This document shows, piece after piece, positions 16,290 through 26,490 of a stretch of 39,040 nt of DNA. The position numbers and the translations under genes are program-made. Positions within the stretch are counted from its first letter, which is position 1. Every line of letters starts with the position of its first letter. Source of the DNA: Candidatus Magnetominusculus sp. LBB02. GTDB taxonomy: Bacteria; Nitrospirota; Thermodesulfovibrionia; Thermodesulfovibrionales; Magnetobacteriaceae. The notes under the pieces were generated by a model that did not search any database, was not told where the DNA came from, and saw only the letters and a program-made list of their open reading frames with translations. Where the stretch lies: assembly GCA_022321325.1 (NCBI GenBank), contig JAKOEO010000022.1, forward strand, positions 1-39,040. Reading direction: 5' to 3'.

Positions 16290-16934
16290 ATGTTTACCGG
16301 CATTACGCTATCCATAGGCGAGGTGGCCTCGCTAAAAAGGAAACACGGCGTAACCGAATTGGCGGTCGTTGATACGGTTGTATCGAAAGATGTGCAGATA
16401 GGAGACAGCGTCTCTGTAAACGGCGTATGCCTTACGGTAGTGAAAAGGGAAGGAGACAGGATGTATTTCGATATGTCTGAGGAAACCCTGAAAAGCTCCG
16501 GGGCAGGGGCGCTTACGCATGGCGCAAAGGTCAACCTTGAGCCGGCTATGTCGGCAGGAGGCAGGTTCGGCGGGCATTTTGTTACGGGACATATAGACGG
16601 CACGGGGGTTATAGAATCAAAACGCGCGGCAGGCGGCGGCGTTTTGGAGATATTTATAGAGTCCCCGCCTGTGATTCAAAAGTATATCGTAAAGAAAGGC
16701 TCCGTTGCGGTTGACGGCGTCAGCCTGACGGTTTCCGACGTCAGTGTGGGCGGGTTTTCTATTGTCATAATCCCCCATACGTCATGCGTAACAACGCTTG
16801 GGTTAAAGAATCGCGGCGACAGCGTAAATCTTGAGACAGATATTATCGGTAAGTATGTAGAGAAATTTGTGGCTGCGTATAGCGGCGGCGGTAATTTACT
16901 AAATAAACTAAGAGAGGAAGGATTCGCACGATGA
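16290..16934 (+). CDS. ribE: Riboflavin synthase, alpha chain
   Basis: Converts two 6,7-dimethyl-8-ribityllumazine molecules to riboflavin plus a pyrimidine. The 214 residues form the two homologous lumazine-binding halves: MFTGIT and [13 protein letters not shown] in the first, [12 protein letters not shown] in the second. [17 protein letters not shown] joins the halves and carries the catalytic His/Gly region. The family start is usually MFTGI(I/V); Thr here is a mild variant. It begins two bases after the preceding stop and overlaps ribBA by four bases (ATGA). The numbering ribE/ribC varies between organisms. Confidence 0.94.
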   Translation: MFTGITLSIGEVASLKRKHGVTELAVVDTVVSKDVQIGDSVSVNGVCLTVVKREGDRMYFDMSEETLKSSGAGALTHGAKVNLEPAMSAGGRFGGHFVTGHIDGTGVIESKRAAGGGVLEIFIESPPVIQKYIVKKGSVAVDGVSLTVSDVSVGGFSIVIIPHTSCVTTLGLKNRGDSVNLETDIIGKYVEKFVAAYSGGGNLLNKLREEGFAR

Positions 16935-18148
16935 GCGCAAAGCATTCGTTTAACACGATAGTGTCAGCGATAAAGGATATAGAGGAAGGAAAGATGGTAA
17001 TCCTCATAGACGATGAGGACAGGGAAAACGAGGGCGACCTCTGCATTGCCGCAGAGAAAATTACCCCTGATGTGATTAACTTCATGGCCAGGTACGGCAG
17101 AGGGCTGATTTGCCTGAGCCTGACCCCTGAGAAAGTCGAACAGTTGAACCTACCTATGATGACAAGCAACAATACCTCATCCTTCGGCACGGCCTTCACG
17201 ATATCCATAGAGGCCAGAAAGGGCGTGACAACGGGCATCTCAGCCCACGACAGGGCAAAGACAATAATGACCGCAATAAATCCGGACTGCCGTCCGGAGG
17301 ACCTCGCAAGCCCCGGTCATGTATTCCCGCTGCGCGCAAAGCCCGGCGGCGTTTTGCAAAGGGCAGGCCAGACTGAAGGTTCCGTAGATCTTGCAAAACT
17401 TGCCGGCCTTGTCCCCGCCGGCGTGATATGCGAGATACTTAACGAAGACGGCACTATGGCCAGAGTGCCGGAGCTTATGGAGTTTGCTTCGAGACACCAA
17501 CTAAAAATAATAACCATAGAAGACCTTATCGAGTACAGGCTCAAAAATGAGAGGCTGATAAGAAGGGTGGCCAATGTAAACTGTCCGACAAGATACGGCG
17601 GCGACTTCAGGGCCATAGCGTATGAAAACGCCGTTGATGAAAATGTCCACGTTGCCCTGATAAAGGGCGATATCACTGCCGAAGGGCCGGTACTGGTCAG
17701 GGTGCACTCTGAGTGTCTGACCGGCGATGTGTTTGGTTCAAAGCGGTGCGACTGCGGCCAGCAGCTGCAAAAGGCAATGGAGATAATAGACAAAGAAGGA
17801 CGCGGCGTGATACTCTATATGAGACAGGAGGGGCGCGGAATTGGCCTCGCAAATAAACTCAAGGCATATGAGCTTCAGGACAAGGGCCTTGACACCGTAG
17901 AGGCCAACCTTGAGCTTGGCTTCAAGGACGACCTCAGAGACTACGGCATAGGGGCGCAAATACTTGTTGACCTCGGTATTAAGCAAATTGCCCTGATGAC
18001 AAATAATCCGAGGAAAATCGTCGGCTTAGACGGTTATGGCATTGAAATAGTGAAGCGGGTTGCCATTGAGGTCACACCGTGCGATAAGAACATGGTTTAC
18101 CTGAAGACTAAAAAGAAAAAAATGGGACATATCCTGGATAAAGTCTAA
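16931..18148 (+). CDS. ribBA: Bifunctional DHBP synthase / GTP cyclohydrolase II
   Basis: Supplies both precursors of riboflavin. The N-terminal half (about 1-205) makes 3,4-dihydroxy-2-butanone 4-phosphate from ribulose 5-phosphate; it has [16 protein letters not shown] metal-binding acids, and SPGHVFPL and [11 protein letters not shown]. The C-terminal half (about 210-405) opens GTP; it has the zinc cysteines in [15 protein letters not shown] and the [14 protein letters not shown] motif. The 405-residue length is standard and both active sites look complete. It lies between ribE and ribH. The pyrimidine deaminase/reductase ribD is not in the window, so the pathway is completed elsewhere. 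No FMN-riboswitch-like leader lies before the cluster. Confidence 0.95.
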   Translation: MSAKHSFNTIVSAIKDIEEGKMVILIDDEDRENEGDLCIAAEKITPDVINFMARYGRGLICLSLTPEKVEQLNLPMMTSNNTSSFGTAFTISIEARKGVTTGISAHDRAKTIMTAINPDCRPEDLASPGHVFPLRAKPGGVLQRAGQTEGSVDLAKLAGLVPAGVICEILNEDGTMARVPELMEFASRHQLKIITIEDLIEYRLKNERLIRRVANVNCPTRYGGDFRAIAYENAVDENVHVALIKGDITAEGPVLVRVHSECLTGDVFGSKRCDCGQQLQKAMEIIDKEGRGVILYMRQEGRGIGLANKLKAYELQDKGLDTVEANLELGFKDDLRDYGIGAQILVDLGIKQIALMTNNPRKIVGLDGYGIEIVKRVAIEVTPCDKNMVYLKTKKKKMGHILDKV

Positions 18149-18163
18149 ATAAAGGAGAGCGCA

Positions 18164-18625
18164 ATGAAGATTTTGGAAGGAGACATAAACGCAAAGGGTT
18201 TTAGATTTTGCCTTATAGTAAGCCGGTTTAATGATTTCATAACAGGCCGTCTGCTTGAAGGGGCAGTTGACGCCCTCACAAGGCATGGGGCTGATAGTTC
18301 CGATATATCGATAATAAAAGTACCGGGGTCGTTTGAGGTGCCGCTGATTGCAAAGAAAGCGGCTGAGTCAAAGTCATACGACGCGGTTATCACGCTTGCG
18401 GCAATAATACGCGGGGCAACGCCTCACTTTGAATATGTGGCGGCAGAGGCGTCAAAAGGGATAGCTGCGGCTTCGATGGACACAGGCGTGCCCATAAGCT
18501 ACGGCATAATTACCTCAGACACCATAGAACAGGCAATTGAACGTGCCGGGACAAAAAGCGGCAACAAGGGATGGGATGCGGCAATGACGGCAATAGAAAT
18601 GGCTAATCTTATGAAGAAACTCTAA
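18164..18625 (+). CDS. ribH: 6,7-dimethyl-8-ribityllumazine synthase
   Basis: Condenses DHBP with the ribitylamino-pyrimidine to give lumazine. It forms the capsid-like 60-mer or a pentamer. The 153 residues are family length. Motifs: [27 protein letters not shown] (substrate loop), [15 protein letters not shown] with the catalytic-site His, and [13 protein letters not shown]. The ATG follows AAAGGAG. It lies 15 bases after ribBA and 12 bases before nusB, the common ribH-nusB order. Confidence 0.95.
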   Translation: MKILEGDINAKGFRFCLIVSRFNDFITGRLLEGAVDALTRHGADSSDISIIKVPGSFEVPLIAKKAAESKSYDAVITLAAIIRGATPHFEYVAAEASKGIAAASMDTGVPISYGIITSDTIEQAIERAGTKSGNKGWDAAMTAIEMANLMKKL

Positions 18626-18637
18626 TCCCAGCCACAT

Positions 18638-19078
18638 ATGACGCGAAGACAAGCCCGTGAATATGTTTTACAGAGTCTGTTTCAATATGAATTTACGAAG
18701 TCTGTGGCCTCAACCGCAGAGATACGGCAGAGGCTTGAGTATAAGTCCCCGTCAGACGATATAATTGAATTCATAGAGGACCTCATAGGAGGGGTAATTA
18801 AACATTTGAAGGAAATTGATGAGACGATTCAGTCGGTCTCAAAAAATTGGGAGCTGCAGAGGATTGCCTCCGTAGACCGCAATATTATCAGATTTGCCGT
18901 GTATGAATTACTCTACAGGGCGGATATTCCAGCTGCGGTTACTATTAATGAGGCTGTGGATATTGCAAAGAGGTATTCAACCCTTGAGTCCTTTTCGTTT
19001 ATAAACGGGATATTGGATACAATTGCGCACTCCAATGCCGTCGGCGGCGACGTTAAACAGCGCAGAGAGCAGAGATAA
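18638..19078 (+). CDS. nusB: Transcription antitermination factor NusB
   Basis: All-helical RNA-binding protein that, with NusE/S10, binds boxA in rRNA leaders. The 146-residue protein has the typical MTRRQAREYVLQSLFQYEF start, NWELQRIASVDRNIIRFAVYEL in the middle, and PAAVTINEAVDIAKRYSTLESFSFINGILD near the end. No strong ribosome site; it is probably coupled to ribH. Its TAA stop shares the A with the next ATG. Confidence 0.94.
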   Translation: MTRRQAREYVLQSLFQYEFTKSVASTAEIRQRLEYKSPSDDIIEFIEDLIGGVIKHLKEIDETIQSVSKNWELQRIASVDRNIIRFAVYELLYRADIPAAVTINEAVDIAKRYSTLESFSFINGILDTIAHSNAVGGDVKQRREQR

Positions 19079-19806
19079 TGGCGCCATACGCGGTAATCTC
19101 AGATGTGCACTCAAACCTGCATGCCCTGCTTGCGGTTATCGAGGACATAGAAGTCCGCGGCGTCAGTGACATATACTTCTGTGGCGATATAGTGGGCTAC
19201 GGCCCAAGGCCGAATGAGTGCATAGATATCATAAAGCGGCGCTGCAAGGTGTTGATTGCCGGTAACCACGACTGGGCGGCAGTAGGATATACCGAAACCG
19301 AGTATTTTAATGAAAACGCTATGGCTGCCATCGAGTGGACGCGTCAGACACTGTCCGATGAGCATATGGATGATATAAAGGAATTTAAGCTCTTTAAGTC
19401 TGACCCTGAGATAAACGCATTTTTTGTTCACGCCACGCCGAAAGACCCCGACCAATGGGACTATCTCTTTTCTCTGTCGAATGCGGCTGTGAATTTCAAG
19501 AGTTTTAAACAAAAACTATGTTTCGTAGGCCACAGCCACACGCCGGTTATAATAGAAATGGACAGCGCCGGCAATATGTCAACAGCATGGGACAGGACTG
19601 AGATGCAGGAGGCAAGCCGCTATATAGTAAACGTGGGAAGCGTCGGGCAGCCGCGCGACGGCGACCCGCGCGCCTCATATGCGCTTGTCAGCGGCGCTGA
19701 AATTTTGTTAGTCAGAGTACCATATGATGTTGACAAGACTCAGCAGGAAATGGCGGAGGCCAAACTGCCGGTAAGGCTCATTGAGCGCTTGTCCTATGGA
19801 CACTAA
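19078..19806 (+). CDS. Calcineurin-like metallophosphoesterase
   Basis: A 242-residue two-metal phosphoesterase of the YfcE/DUF2436-like group, often described as a diadenosine tetraphosphatase-like or serine/threonine phosphatase-like protein. Motifs: SDVHSN (D-x-H), GDIVGYGPRPNECID, AGNHDWA, VHATP, and VGHSHTP with VNVGSVGQPRDGDPRASY towards the end. All metal ligands are present; the substrate is unknown. The start codon overlaps the nusB stop by one base, so it is in the operon. It is longer than the 168-residue relative at 3207-3713. Confidence 0.88.
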   Translation: MAPYAVISDVHSNLHALLAVIEDIEVRGVSDIYFCGDIVGYGPRPNECIDIIKRRCKVLIAGNHDWAAVGYTETEYFNENAMAAIEWTRQTLSDEHMDDIKEFKLFKSDPEINAFFVHATPKDPDQWDYLFSLSNAAVNFKSFKQKLCFVGHSHTPVIIEMDSAGNMSTAWDRTEMQEASRYIVNVGSVGQPRDGDPRASYALVSGAEILLVRVPYDVDKTQQEMAEAKLPVRLIERLSYGH

Positions 19807-19829
19807 ACTTACGCAGAAGGAGTAACAAT

Positions 19830-21128
19830 ATGATAGAGCGATACACGAAAAAAGAGATGGGACGGCTGTGGACGCTTGAGGCCAAGTACAAGAAGTGGCT
19901 TGAGGTTGAGTTGGCCGTATGCGAAGCGTGGGCGCAAAGGGGGGAAATCCCCGCCGAATCGCTTAAAGTTATTAAAGAACGGGCGGACTTTGACGTTAGC
20001 CGTATAGACGAAATAGAGGCCGAGGTCAAACACGACGTTATCGCCTTTCTGACCAGCGTTTCAGAACATGTAGGCCCTGAATCAAGATATATTCACAAGG
20101 GTCTTACGTCATCCGATATTTTAGATACGGCAAATGCCTTGCTCCTGCGCGACGCGGCGGACATAATCATAGGCGATATAAAGGCGCTGATGGAAGTCCT
20201 TAAAACGCAGGCATATGAATATAAAAATACGCGGTGTATAGGGCGAAGCCACGGCATTCACGCCGAACCTATGGTTTTCGGCCTGAAATTTGCGCTTTGG
20301 TACGAGGAGATGCAGAGAAACCTCGGCAGAATGGACAGTGCGCGCAAGACGATAAGCGCTGGAAAACTCTCCGGGGCGGTAGGGACATTCTCCAGCATTG
20401 AGCCTGAGCTGGAGACTATAGTGCTTGAGAAACTTGGCCTTGTCCCCGAGCCGGTGGCTACACAGATAGTGCAGCGCGACAGGTATGCGGAGTTTATGAC
20501 AACGCTTGCCATAGTGGCAGCTACAGTGGAGAAAATTGCCGTAGAGATAAGGCACCTTCAGCGCACAGAGGTGCGCGAGGCAGAGGAGCCATTTACCGTC
20601 GGCCAGAAAGGCTCATCCGCAATGCCTCATAAACGCAACCCTATAGGAAGCGAAAACCTCACCGGCCTTGCCCGCGTTGTGCGCTCAAATGCGATGGCCG
20701 CCCTTGAGAATGTCGCCCTATGGCATGAGCGCGACATCAGCCACTCCTCAGTGGAAAGGATTATTATTCCTGACAGTACAATACTTGTTGACTATATGCT
20801 TGTGCGCCTGAGGGGAATCCTGTCCAAGCTAGTCGTCTATCCGCAGGTTATGCTAAAGAATCTTAACTTAAGCCACGGGCTTTATAATTCGCAGAAGGTG
20901 CTCCTTGCGCTTGCCGAGGCGGGAATGACCAGAGAAGACGCCTATGCGGAGGTTCAGCAAAAGGCTATGGAGTCCTGGGCGGCAGGCCTGGACTTTAAGG
21001 AGCTGTTGCAAACCGCCGAGGCTGTTAAGACGTATATTGCCGATGGTGCGCTTGATAAGTTGTTTGCCCTGGACGACTACCTCAAGCATGTTGATTTCAT
21101 ATACAACCGCGTCTTTGGCGAGAAATAG
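19830..21128 (+). CDS. purB: Adenylosuccinate lyase
   Basis: Catalyses two fumarate-releasing steps in purine synthesis, SAICAR to AICAR and adenylosuccinate to AMP. The 432 residues are typical of the short bacterial form that opens MIERYTKKEMGRLW. The superfamily signature GSSAMPHKRNPIGSENL carries the catalytic flexible loop Ser. HKGLTSSDILDTANALLLRD and GRSHGIHAEP carry the conserved His residues. ATG 19830 follows AAGGAG. It sits 23 bases after the phosphoesterase; the histidine kinase follows by 30 bases. Confidence 0.96.
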   Translation: MIERYTKKEMGRLWTLEAKYKKWLEVELAVCEAWAQRGEIPAESLKVIKERADFDVSRIDEIEAEVKHDVIAFLTSVSEHVGPESRYIHKGLTSSDILDTANALLLRDAADIIIGDIKALMEVLKTQAYEYKNTRCIGRSHGIHAEPMVFGLKFALWYEEMQRNLGRMDSARKTISAGKLSGAVGTFSSIEPELETIVLEKLGLVPEPVATQIVQRDRYAEFMTTLAIVAATVEKIAVEIRHLQRTEVREAEEPFTVGQKGSSAMPHKRNPIGSENLTGLARVVRSNAMAALENVALWHERDISHSSVERIIIPDSTILVDYMLVRLRGILSKLVVYPQVMLKNLNLSHGLYNSQKVLLALAEAGMTREDAYAEVQQKAMESWAAGLDFKELLQTAEAVKTYIADGALDKLFALDDYLKHVDFIYNRVFGEK

Positions 21129-21158
21129 CATAGCTGGCTCACGGGAGAAATACTGAAA

Positions 21159-22748
21159 ATGATTAACAATGAGCATGACGATAATTTTTCTATAGCGGAC
21201 TACGCCCCCGTATTCATATGGACTTCCAACATCTATGGAGAGCGCAGATATTTCAACAGGGTCTGGCTGGACTATACCGGCAGGTCAATCGAAGAGGAAC
21301 GCATGGGCAAGTGGATGGAAGGCATTCATCCTGACGACTATGCCAACTACTGCGAATCATTCAATGAAGCGCTGTCGTCCCTTGTCCCGTTTAAGGCCGA
21401 GTACAGGCTCAGGCGCAAGGACAATGTCTATCGGTGGATTTTGGACACCGGTACCCCGCGATACAACGCCGGAGGCACGTTTATAGGTTATATTGGCTCA
21501 TGCGTGGGCATTACAGAGCGTAAGCAGATGGAGGATGAGCTTATACGAAGCAACTCTATGCTGAAATCCCAGCAGGAAGCCTCGATAGACGGCATTGTGT
21601 TTCTTGACGAGAATCAAAACATATCGGGTTTCAACGGCCTGTTTTGTCAGATGTGGGATTTACCGGCCAGTTTGTTGACTAATATGGATGGCAGTACGCT
21701 GTTAGAGCTGCTCAAGACAAAGCTGCAAAACCCGAAAGGGCTGATCACATGCGATGGCTCTGCAGGCGCCACAGAGGCCAATGCCAAAGACAGCAGCGCC
21801 GCTATCGTTATGAAAGATGGCCGTATATTTTCACAGCATTCGGCCTGCGTAACCTCACAGGAAGGGGGAAACTATGGAAGAATTTGGCACTTTAGGGATA
21901 TTACATGGCGCACTAAAATTGAAAATGAACTCAGGCTAAAGACAAAATCCCTTGAGGAGCTTGCAGCCCATCTCGAAGAAAGGGTAAAACAAGAGGTCGA
22001 AGAGAGATTAAAACAAGAGAAGATCCTCGTCCAGCAGGCGAAAATGGCCTCAATGGGCGAGATGATTGAGGCAATCACCCACCAGTGGCGCCAGCCCCTG
22101 AACTCTCTGAGTCTGGTTGTTCAGGACCTTGCCGAGGCATTTGCCAATGGAGAGTGCGATAAGCAATTCATTGAAGAGGCCGTTTCAGACTCAATGCAGC
22201 AAATTGACTACATGTCAAGGACGATAGACGATTTCAGGAACTACTTCAAACCGTCTAAGGCAAAAGAGACCTTCGATGTTGTCCTTGCCATCAAAGAAGT
22301 GCTTTCCATCGCATGGGGACAACTCAAAATACACTCTATCTCAATCCTGATAAACGGCACAGTATATGACCCGAACAGTTCGGCGGATTTCGCAGGGTAT
22401 TTTGTAACTACATACAAAAATGAATTCAAACAGGCACTTCTTAATATAGTCAATAATGCAAGAGACGCCGTTAAGGCAGCTCCAAAACCCAGAGAGATTT
22501 CATTTTGTCTGTCAGCCGCCGACAATGTATTAACCATAAACGTCAGCGACACGGGCAGCGGCATCCCCGGTGAAATATTGGATAAAATTTTCTCGCCGTA
22601 TTTTACGACAAAAGAAGACGGCAAGGGTACCGGCATCGGCCTCTACATGTCTAAGATGATAGTAGAAAACAATCTGTCAGGAAAGATATATGCCTCTAAT
22701 TCAAAGGCCGGGGCGTGCTTTACAATAGAACTTTCTATTGAACCTTAG
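21159..22748 (+). CDS. PAS-PAS sensor histidine kinase
   Basis: A 529-residue, apparently soluble two-component sensor with no transmembrane segment. PAS domain 1 (about 10-120) ends in [16 protein letters not shown] domain 2 (about 135-250) ends in [13 protein letters not shown] coiled coil (about 255-295, rich in EER/EQE) leads to the H-box, with His308 in [15 protein letters not shown]. The HATPase domain has NNARDAV (N), DTGSGIPGE (G1) and [10 protein letters not shown] (G2). The HQWRQPL form is common in stand-alone kinases of delta/epsilon lineages and Nitrospirota. No response regulator is adjacent, so the partner is elsewhere. It is at the end of the lepA-purB run and may be read from it. 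Confidence 0.92.
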   Translation: MINNEHDDNFSIADYAPVFIWTSNIYGERRYFNRVWLDYTGRSIEEERMGKWMEGIHPDDYANYCESFNEALSSLVPFKAEYRLRRKDNVYRWILDTGTPRYNAGGTFIGYIGSCVGITERKQMEDELIRSNSMLKSQQEASIDGIVFLDENQNISGFNGLFCQMWDLPASLLTNMDGSTLLELLKTKLQNPKGLITCDGSAGATEANAKDSSAAIVMKDGRIFSQHSACVTSQEGGNYGRIWHFRDITWRTKIENELRLKTKSLEELAAHLEERVKQEVEERLKQEKILVQQAKMASMGEMIEAITHQWRQPLNSLSLVVQDLAEAFANGECDKQFIEEAVSDSMQQIDYMSRTIDDFRNYFKPSKAKETFDVVLAIKEVLSIAWGQLKIHSISILINGTVYDPNSSADFAGYFVTTYKNEFKQALLNIVNNARDAVKAAPKPREISFCLSAADNVLTINVSDTGSGIPGEILDKIFSPYFTTKEDGKGTGIGLYMSKMIVENNLSGKIYASNSKAGACFTIELSIEP

Positions 22749-22754
22749 TTAGAA

Positions 22755-22772
22755 GCGCCGAAAGGGCGGCGC
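22755..22772. terminator. Hairpin between convergent genes
   Basis: GCGCCG (22755-22760) and CGGCGC (22767-22772) with a 6-nt loop, seven bases after the kinase stop and before the end of the minus-strand secreted-protein gene. There is no U-tract, so termination would be weak or Rho-assisted. Confidence 0.35.
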
Positions 22773-22829
22773 CGGTAAAACCATTGATTTAAGTATTATC
22801 GCAGGCTGCCGGCGCACTAACCATGTCTA

Positions 22830-23420
22830 TTAGTCGTCAAAAAGGTCTTTCTGCTTTTCCCCGCCGCATAGTTTAATCAGATGTTTTAACGCCTTAGCGG
22901 CCTGCGCTGCCTTTGCTTCGGTCTCGCATTGGAAATAACCGTAGTTTTGCATGTTTTCCGAGTTATACTTATCATCCGGCCTCTCAACGACAAATTTGAC
23001 GTGGGGTTTTTCGTCTTTGGTAGCATAGCTGACGCTGTTGGCTATGAGACCGAATTTGGTGCCGTTTGTGGATGGCCATATGCCGTTATTAGTGCTTTCC
23101 GGGTTTAACTTGTCTAATGGGGCATAGCGCCTGTGCATATATTTGCCGTCATTGCTTTTGGTCTCGGAAATAAACATACATCCTTCAAGATACACATTGT
23201 CTTTAGTTTCGACATTATCGTTATCAACAGTGCATCTTTCTTTAATATAGGCAAATGTTTCCTCTTTAGATATCTTCTTTTTTGTTTTTTTGGCCGGAGT
23301 CGGCGTCTCATCGTCATAATCTGACGCGCTAAAGCAAGGCGATGACAGGCTTAGCGTCAGGACGGCTGCGGTAATTAAAATAAATAACCAGTTAAGCGTT
23401 CTTCCCTTCGAGTAAATCAA
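22830..23420 (-). CDS. Secreted protein of unknown function
   Basis: A 196-residue protein not recognised. The N-terminus (about 1-30) is a clear signal peptide with a basic start, a long hydrophobic core and a likely cut after CFSA. A short Asp/Glu and Pro/Lys-rich linker follows (DDETPTPAKKTKKK). The mature part has five cysteines, in CTVD, GCMFIS, FQCETE and LCGGE plus the signal-region Cys, and a SYATKDEKPHVKFVVERPDD segment. The start is TTG 23420, supported by a strong GGAGGG seven bases before it; no ATG fits. It ends facing the histidine kinase. Probably periplasmic. Confidence 0.72.
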   Translation of the reverse strand: MIYSKGRTLNWLFILITAAVLTLSLSSPCFSASDYDDETPTPAKKTKKKISKEETFAYIKERCTVDNDNVETKDNVYLEGCMFISETKSNDGKYMHRRYAPLDKLNPESTNNGIWPSTNGTKFGLIANSVSYATKDEKPHVKFVVERPDDKYNSENMQNYGYFQCETEAKAAQAAKALKHLIKLCGGEKQKDLFDD

Positions 23421-23477
23421 TGCTGAACCCTCCTGTGTGAGATATAACCCGCTATTGCGGCATATCTCTGCTCATTA

Positions 23478-23494
23478 AGCCTTCAAAGAAGGCT
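23478..23494 (-). terminator. Small hairpin after mnmE
   Basis: AGCCTTC (23478-23484) and GAAGGCT (23488-23494) form a perfect 7-bp stem with a 3-nt loop, between mnmE and the secreted-protein gene. The U-tract is missing. It may mark the end of the divergently placed units or affect the secreted-protein leader. Confidence 0.3.
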
Positions 23495-23537
23495 CAATAT
23501 AGTAGCATGAAATAGTGGCCGGTAGTCAATAGCCATC

Positions 23538-24971
23538 TTATTTCCCTATACAAAAATTGCTGAATATCTTGTCGAGGATATCGTCTGTGGTTACTGCGCC
23601 TGTGATTTGGCCAAGCGCGTTCAGGGCGTTTCGCAGCTCAAGCGCGGTTATTTCAAATGGATTATCAGCAAGCAGACGGGCATTTGCCAGTGCCTCCGCC
23701 GCCTCGTCAAGTGCGGTTTTATGTCTTAGATTTGTTACGATTATACCCTCTGCCGCATCAGAGGAGCTGCCGCCAAGGGCATGGCTGTATATGGTTCCTT
23801 CTAATTTATCGAGGCCGGCCCCGGACAATGCCGAGATATTGACAATATTAACGGCACAGTTTCCGCCTTGTTGATTTGCGGCGTCTCCGTACTTATCAAT
23901 TATAAAATCGTTTGAGTAAGCGGTCTTTTTATCGGACTTGTTGACAGCTATAATTGTTGCTTTGCCTCTGGTATGCCTAAGAATTTCCTCATCCTCCGAG
24001 TCAAGCAGGGCGCTGCCGTCAAAGACAGCGATGACTATATCTGCGGCCTCTATTGCGGCAATGGAACGGCTAATGCCCTGCGCCTCGGCAATGTCCGCGC
24101 AATTCCTTATTCCCGCAGTATCCACTATCCTCACAGGAAGGCCGTTAATGTTTATGGTCTCTTCGATGGTATCTCTTGTTGTGCCTGGGTTCGGCGTTAC
24201 AATGGCCCTGTCTTTTTGCAGCAGGGCGTTTAACAATGAGGACTTGCCGACGTTCGGTTTGCCTGCGATTGCGGCCATGAGGCCCTCGCGATAGAACCTG
24301 CCAAATGAGTATGATTTTGCAAGCGTCCTCAAGGCTGACAGCAGTGCGTCAATCCTGTCAACCAACAGAGCCTTCTCCGGCAGTGCGATGTCGTCTTCCG
24401 GGAAGTCAATCTGCGCCTCCACCTCTGCGCAAATCGAGATAAGTTCATTCACAATGGGCGCAAGGGCAGAGGACAGTCCGCCGCGAAGCTGTGCAATCGC
24501 CATCCTGCCGCTGCCTTCTGTGGCGGCATTAATAACATCCAACACGGCCTCGGCCTCGACAAGGTCTATCCTGCCGTTTAAAAACGCGCGCATGGTGAAC
24601 TCGCCGGGTGCGGCAAGCCGCGCCCCCGCCTTTAGCGCTGCCTCAAGCGTCTTGCTTACTGTAAGCAGGCCGCCGTGGCAGTTAATCTCAACGACATCCT
24701 CCGCCGTGTAGGACCTCGGTGAGCGCATTACGCTTACCAGTACCTCGTCAATTATATTTGGCGGCGTGACGGCGGTTTTTTCGGCAGACCCAATGTCGGC
24801 TATAAATCCATAGGCCATTGTAAACGATGGCATCGAGGCGATTTTTTTGGGGCTTTGGAAAATTCTCTCTGCCACGCTTATGGCATTCGCGCCGCTTATC
24901 CTGACGATGCCTATGCCGCCCACACCGGGCGCAGTGGAGACGCCTGCTATGGTGTCATCTGGATGGCGCAT
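23538..24971 (-). CDS. mnmE: tRNA modification GTPase MnmE (TrmE)
   Basis: With MnmG, installs the 5-carboxymethylaminomethyl group on wobble U34 of certain tRNAs. It has 477 residues. The N-terminal folate-binding part has TIAGVSTAPGVGGIGIVRISG. Then come helical segments and the G domain with GKPNVGKSSLLN (G1), PGTTRDTIEE (G2), DTAG (G3) and NKSD (G4). The family C-terminal FCIGK, whose Cys is needed for function, closes the protein. It overlaps the 3' end of cobA/hemD by 17 bases, so it is in the same transcript as serS-hemC-cobA/hemD. mnmG is not in the window. Confidence 0.96.
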   Translation of the reverse strand: MRHPDDTIAGVSTAPGVGGIGIVRISGANAISVAERIFQSPKKIASMPSFTMAYGFIADIGSAEKTAVTPPNIIDEVLVSVMRSPRSYTAEDVVEINCHGGLLTVSKTLEAALKAGARLAAPGEFTMRAFLNGRIDLVEAEAVLDVINAATEGSGRMAIAQLRGGLSSALAPIVNELISICAEVEAQIDFPEDDIALPEKALLVDRIDALLSALRTLAKSYSFGRFYREGLMAAIAGKPNVGKSSLLNALLQKDRAIVTPNPGTTRDTIEETININGLPVRIVDTAGIRNCADIAEAQGISRSIAAIEAADIVIAVFDGSALLDSEDEEILRHTRGKATIIAVNKSDKKTAYSNDFIIDKYGDAANQQGGNCAVNIVNISALSGAGLDKLEGTIYSHALGGSSSDAAEGIIVTNLRHKTALDEAAEALANARLLADNPFEITALELRNALNALGQITGAVTTDDILDKIFSNFCIGK

Positions 24972-26490
24972 GTGACAAAGCGCGTGAAGCCTCAGAGATT
25001 ATGGCCGCAACCAGGGCGTCAATAGACGCTGTCTCCGGCATTATTGAAACGGCAAGACCGGCCTTTTCAACGGCCTTTTTTGTTACAGGGCCGATGGCGG
25101 CTATTTGCACATCTCTTAGCAGTTCTGCGCCCTCGCCGCCAATGATTTCCATGAGATTATTAAATGACGACGCACTTGTAAACGTGGCCATAGAGATCTT
25201 GCCTTCTCTTAAAAAGCGCTCAAGCCTTTTAGCGTGCGCTTGTGGTCTTATCGTCTTGTAGGCTGCCGGGGTATCAATATGGCCGCCTGACTGTCTGACA
25301 GCGTCAGGGAATGCCTCGCGCGCCTTCCCGGCCCTCGGCAGAAGAAATCTCTTACCTCTTATCGAGCCATTTTTTGTAAACATTGCAATTAACCCCTCGG
25401 CGTTAAACTCCTCCGGCACGGCTTCTGTTATCAGCCCATAGCCCCTCATGGCCTCTGCTGTTTTTTCCCCAATGGCGCACAGTTTTATTCCCCTGAGGTC
25501 TCGTATGTCCTTATTTTTTTCGATGAGGCGGTTAAAGAAATACTTAAAGCCGTTTGACGATGTTATGATTATCCAGTCATAGGTTTCAATATTGGCTATT
25601 GCGGCGTCAAGGTCGTCATATGAGTCGGGCGCGACGGTCTTTATGGTTGGAAAGTCGAATATCTCCGCCCCCATCTCCTCAAGCGGCGCGTAGTCCTCGG
25701 TATATTGCCTTGTGATAAGGATACGCTGCCCAAAGAGTGGTTTTTTCTCATACCAGTTCAGGGCGTCTCTAAGGCCAACGGTGTTGCCCACTACCATGAC
25801 GGCTGGCGGCCTGATTTTATTGACCCTTGCCTTATCAGAAATATCCTGAAGCGCAGCCGTCACCGTCATCTGGTCTGGGCGGCTGCCCCATCGAATCACA
25901 GCGGCAGGGGTCAGGGGGTCTTTCCCGTGTTTTATCAGATTTGATGTTATGTATTCTAAATTCTTAACGCCCATCAGAAAGACCAGCGTATCAAAACCAC
26001 TGGCGATAGCAGGCCAGTTTATCTTACTGTCCTTTTTTGCCTCGTCTTCGTTGCCGGTTATTACTGCAAAAGACGATGAGAGCCTGCGATGCGTAAGGGG
26101 TATTCCTGCGTATGCGGGGACGCTTATAGCCGACGTGACGCCGGGGATTATCTCAAACTCAACGCCGTTTGAGACTAAGAGTTCAGCCTCCTCGCCGCCG
26201 CGCCCGAAGACGAACGGGTCGCCGCCTTTGAGACGGCAGACGGTCTTTCCCTCAAGGGCTTTCTTCAGCAGAGAGGCGTTTATCTCGTCCTGCGTCATCT
26301 CATGCCTTCCACCGCGTTTTCCCGCGTATATCAGCTCCGCCCCCTCTTTAGCCAGATTAAGCAGCCGGCTGTTTACGTGAAAGTCATAGACAATGACATC
26401 CGCCTTCCTGATACACCTGTGCGCCTTTAGCGTCAGAAGGCCAATGTCGCCAGGACCTGCCCCAACAAGAAAGACTTTACCTGCGTTCAT
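24955..26490 (-). CDS. cobA-hemD: Fused uroporphyrinogen-III C-methyltransferase / uroporphyrinogen-III synthase
   Basis: The N-terminal half (about 1-245) is an SUMT: VGAGPGDIGLLTLKAHR, YAGKRGG and RLKGGDPFVFGRGGEEA. It methylates uroporphyrinogen III towards precorrin-2, feeding sirohaem, B12 or haem d1 routes. The C-terminal half (about 265-510) is a HemD-type synthase that closes and inverts the ring; FTSASSFNNLMEI and IAAIGPVTKKAVEKAGL are typical. The fusion channels the product of hemC next door. I chose ATG 26490 (MNAGKVFLVGAGPGD) because GGGAGG precedes it; the frame extends 17 codons further without support. It overlaps hemC by 14 bases. Confidence 0.95.
   Translation of the reverse strand: MNAGKVFLVGAGPGDIGLLTLKAHRCIRKADVIVYDFHVNSRLLNLAKEGAELIYAGKRGGRHEMTQDEINASLLKKALEGKTVCRLKGGDPFVFGRGGEEAELLVSNGVEFEIIPGVTSAISVPAYAGIPLTHRRLSSSFAVITGNEDEAKKDSKINWPAIASGFDTLVFLMGVKNLEYITSNLIKHGKDPLTPAAVIRWGSRPDQMTVTAALQDISDKARVNKIRPPAVMVVGNTVGLRDALNWYEKKPLFGQRILITRQYTEDYAPLEEMGAEIFDFPTIKTVAPDSYDDLDAAIANIETYDWIIITSSNGFKYFFNRLIEKNKDIRDLRGIKLCAIGEKTAEAMRGYGLITEAVPEEFNAEGLIAMFTKNGSIRGKRFLLPRAGKAREAFPDAVRQSGGHIDTPAAYKTIRPQAHAKRLERFLREGKISMATFTSASSFNNLMEIIGGEGAELLRDVQIAAIGPVTKKAVEKAGLAVSIMPETASIDALVAAIISEASRALSHAPSR

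Noticed and set aside
16200-16290. FMN riboswitch before ribE
   Set aside because: The preceding gene ends two bases before ribE, leaving no room for an aptamer.
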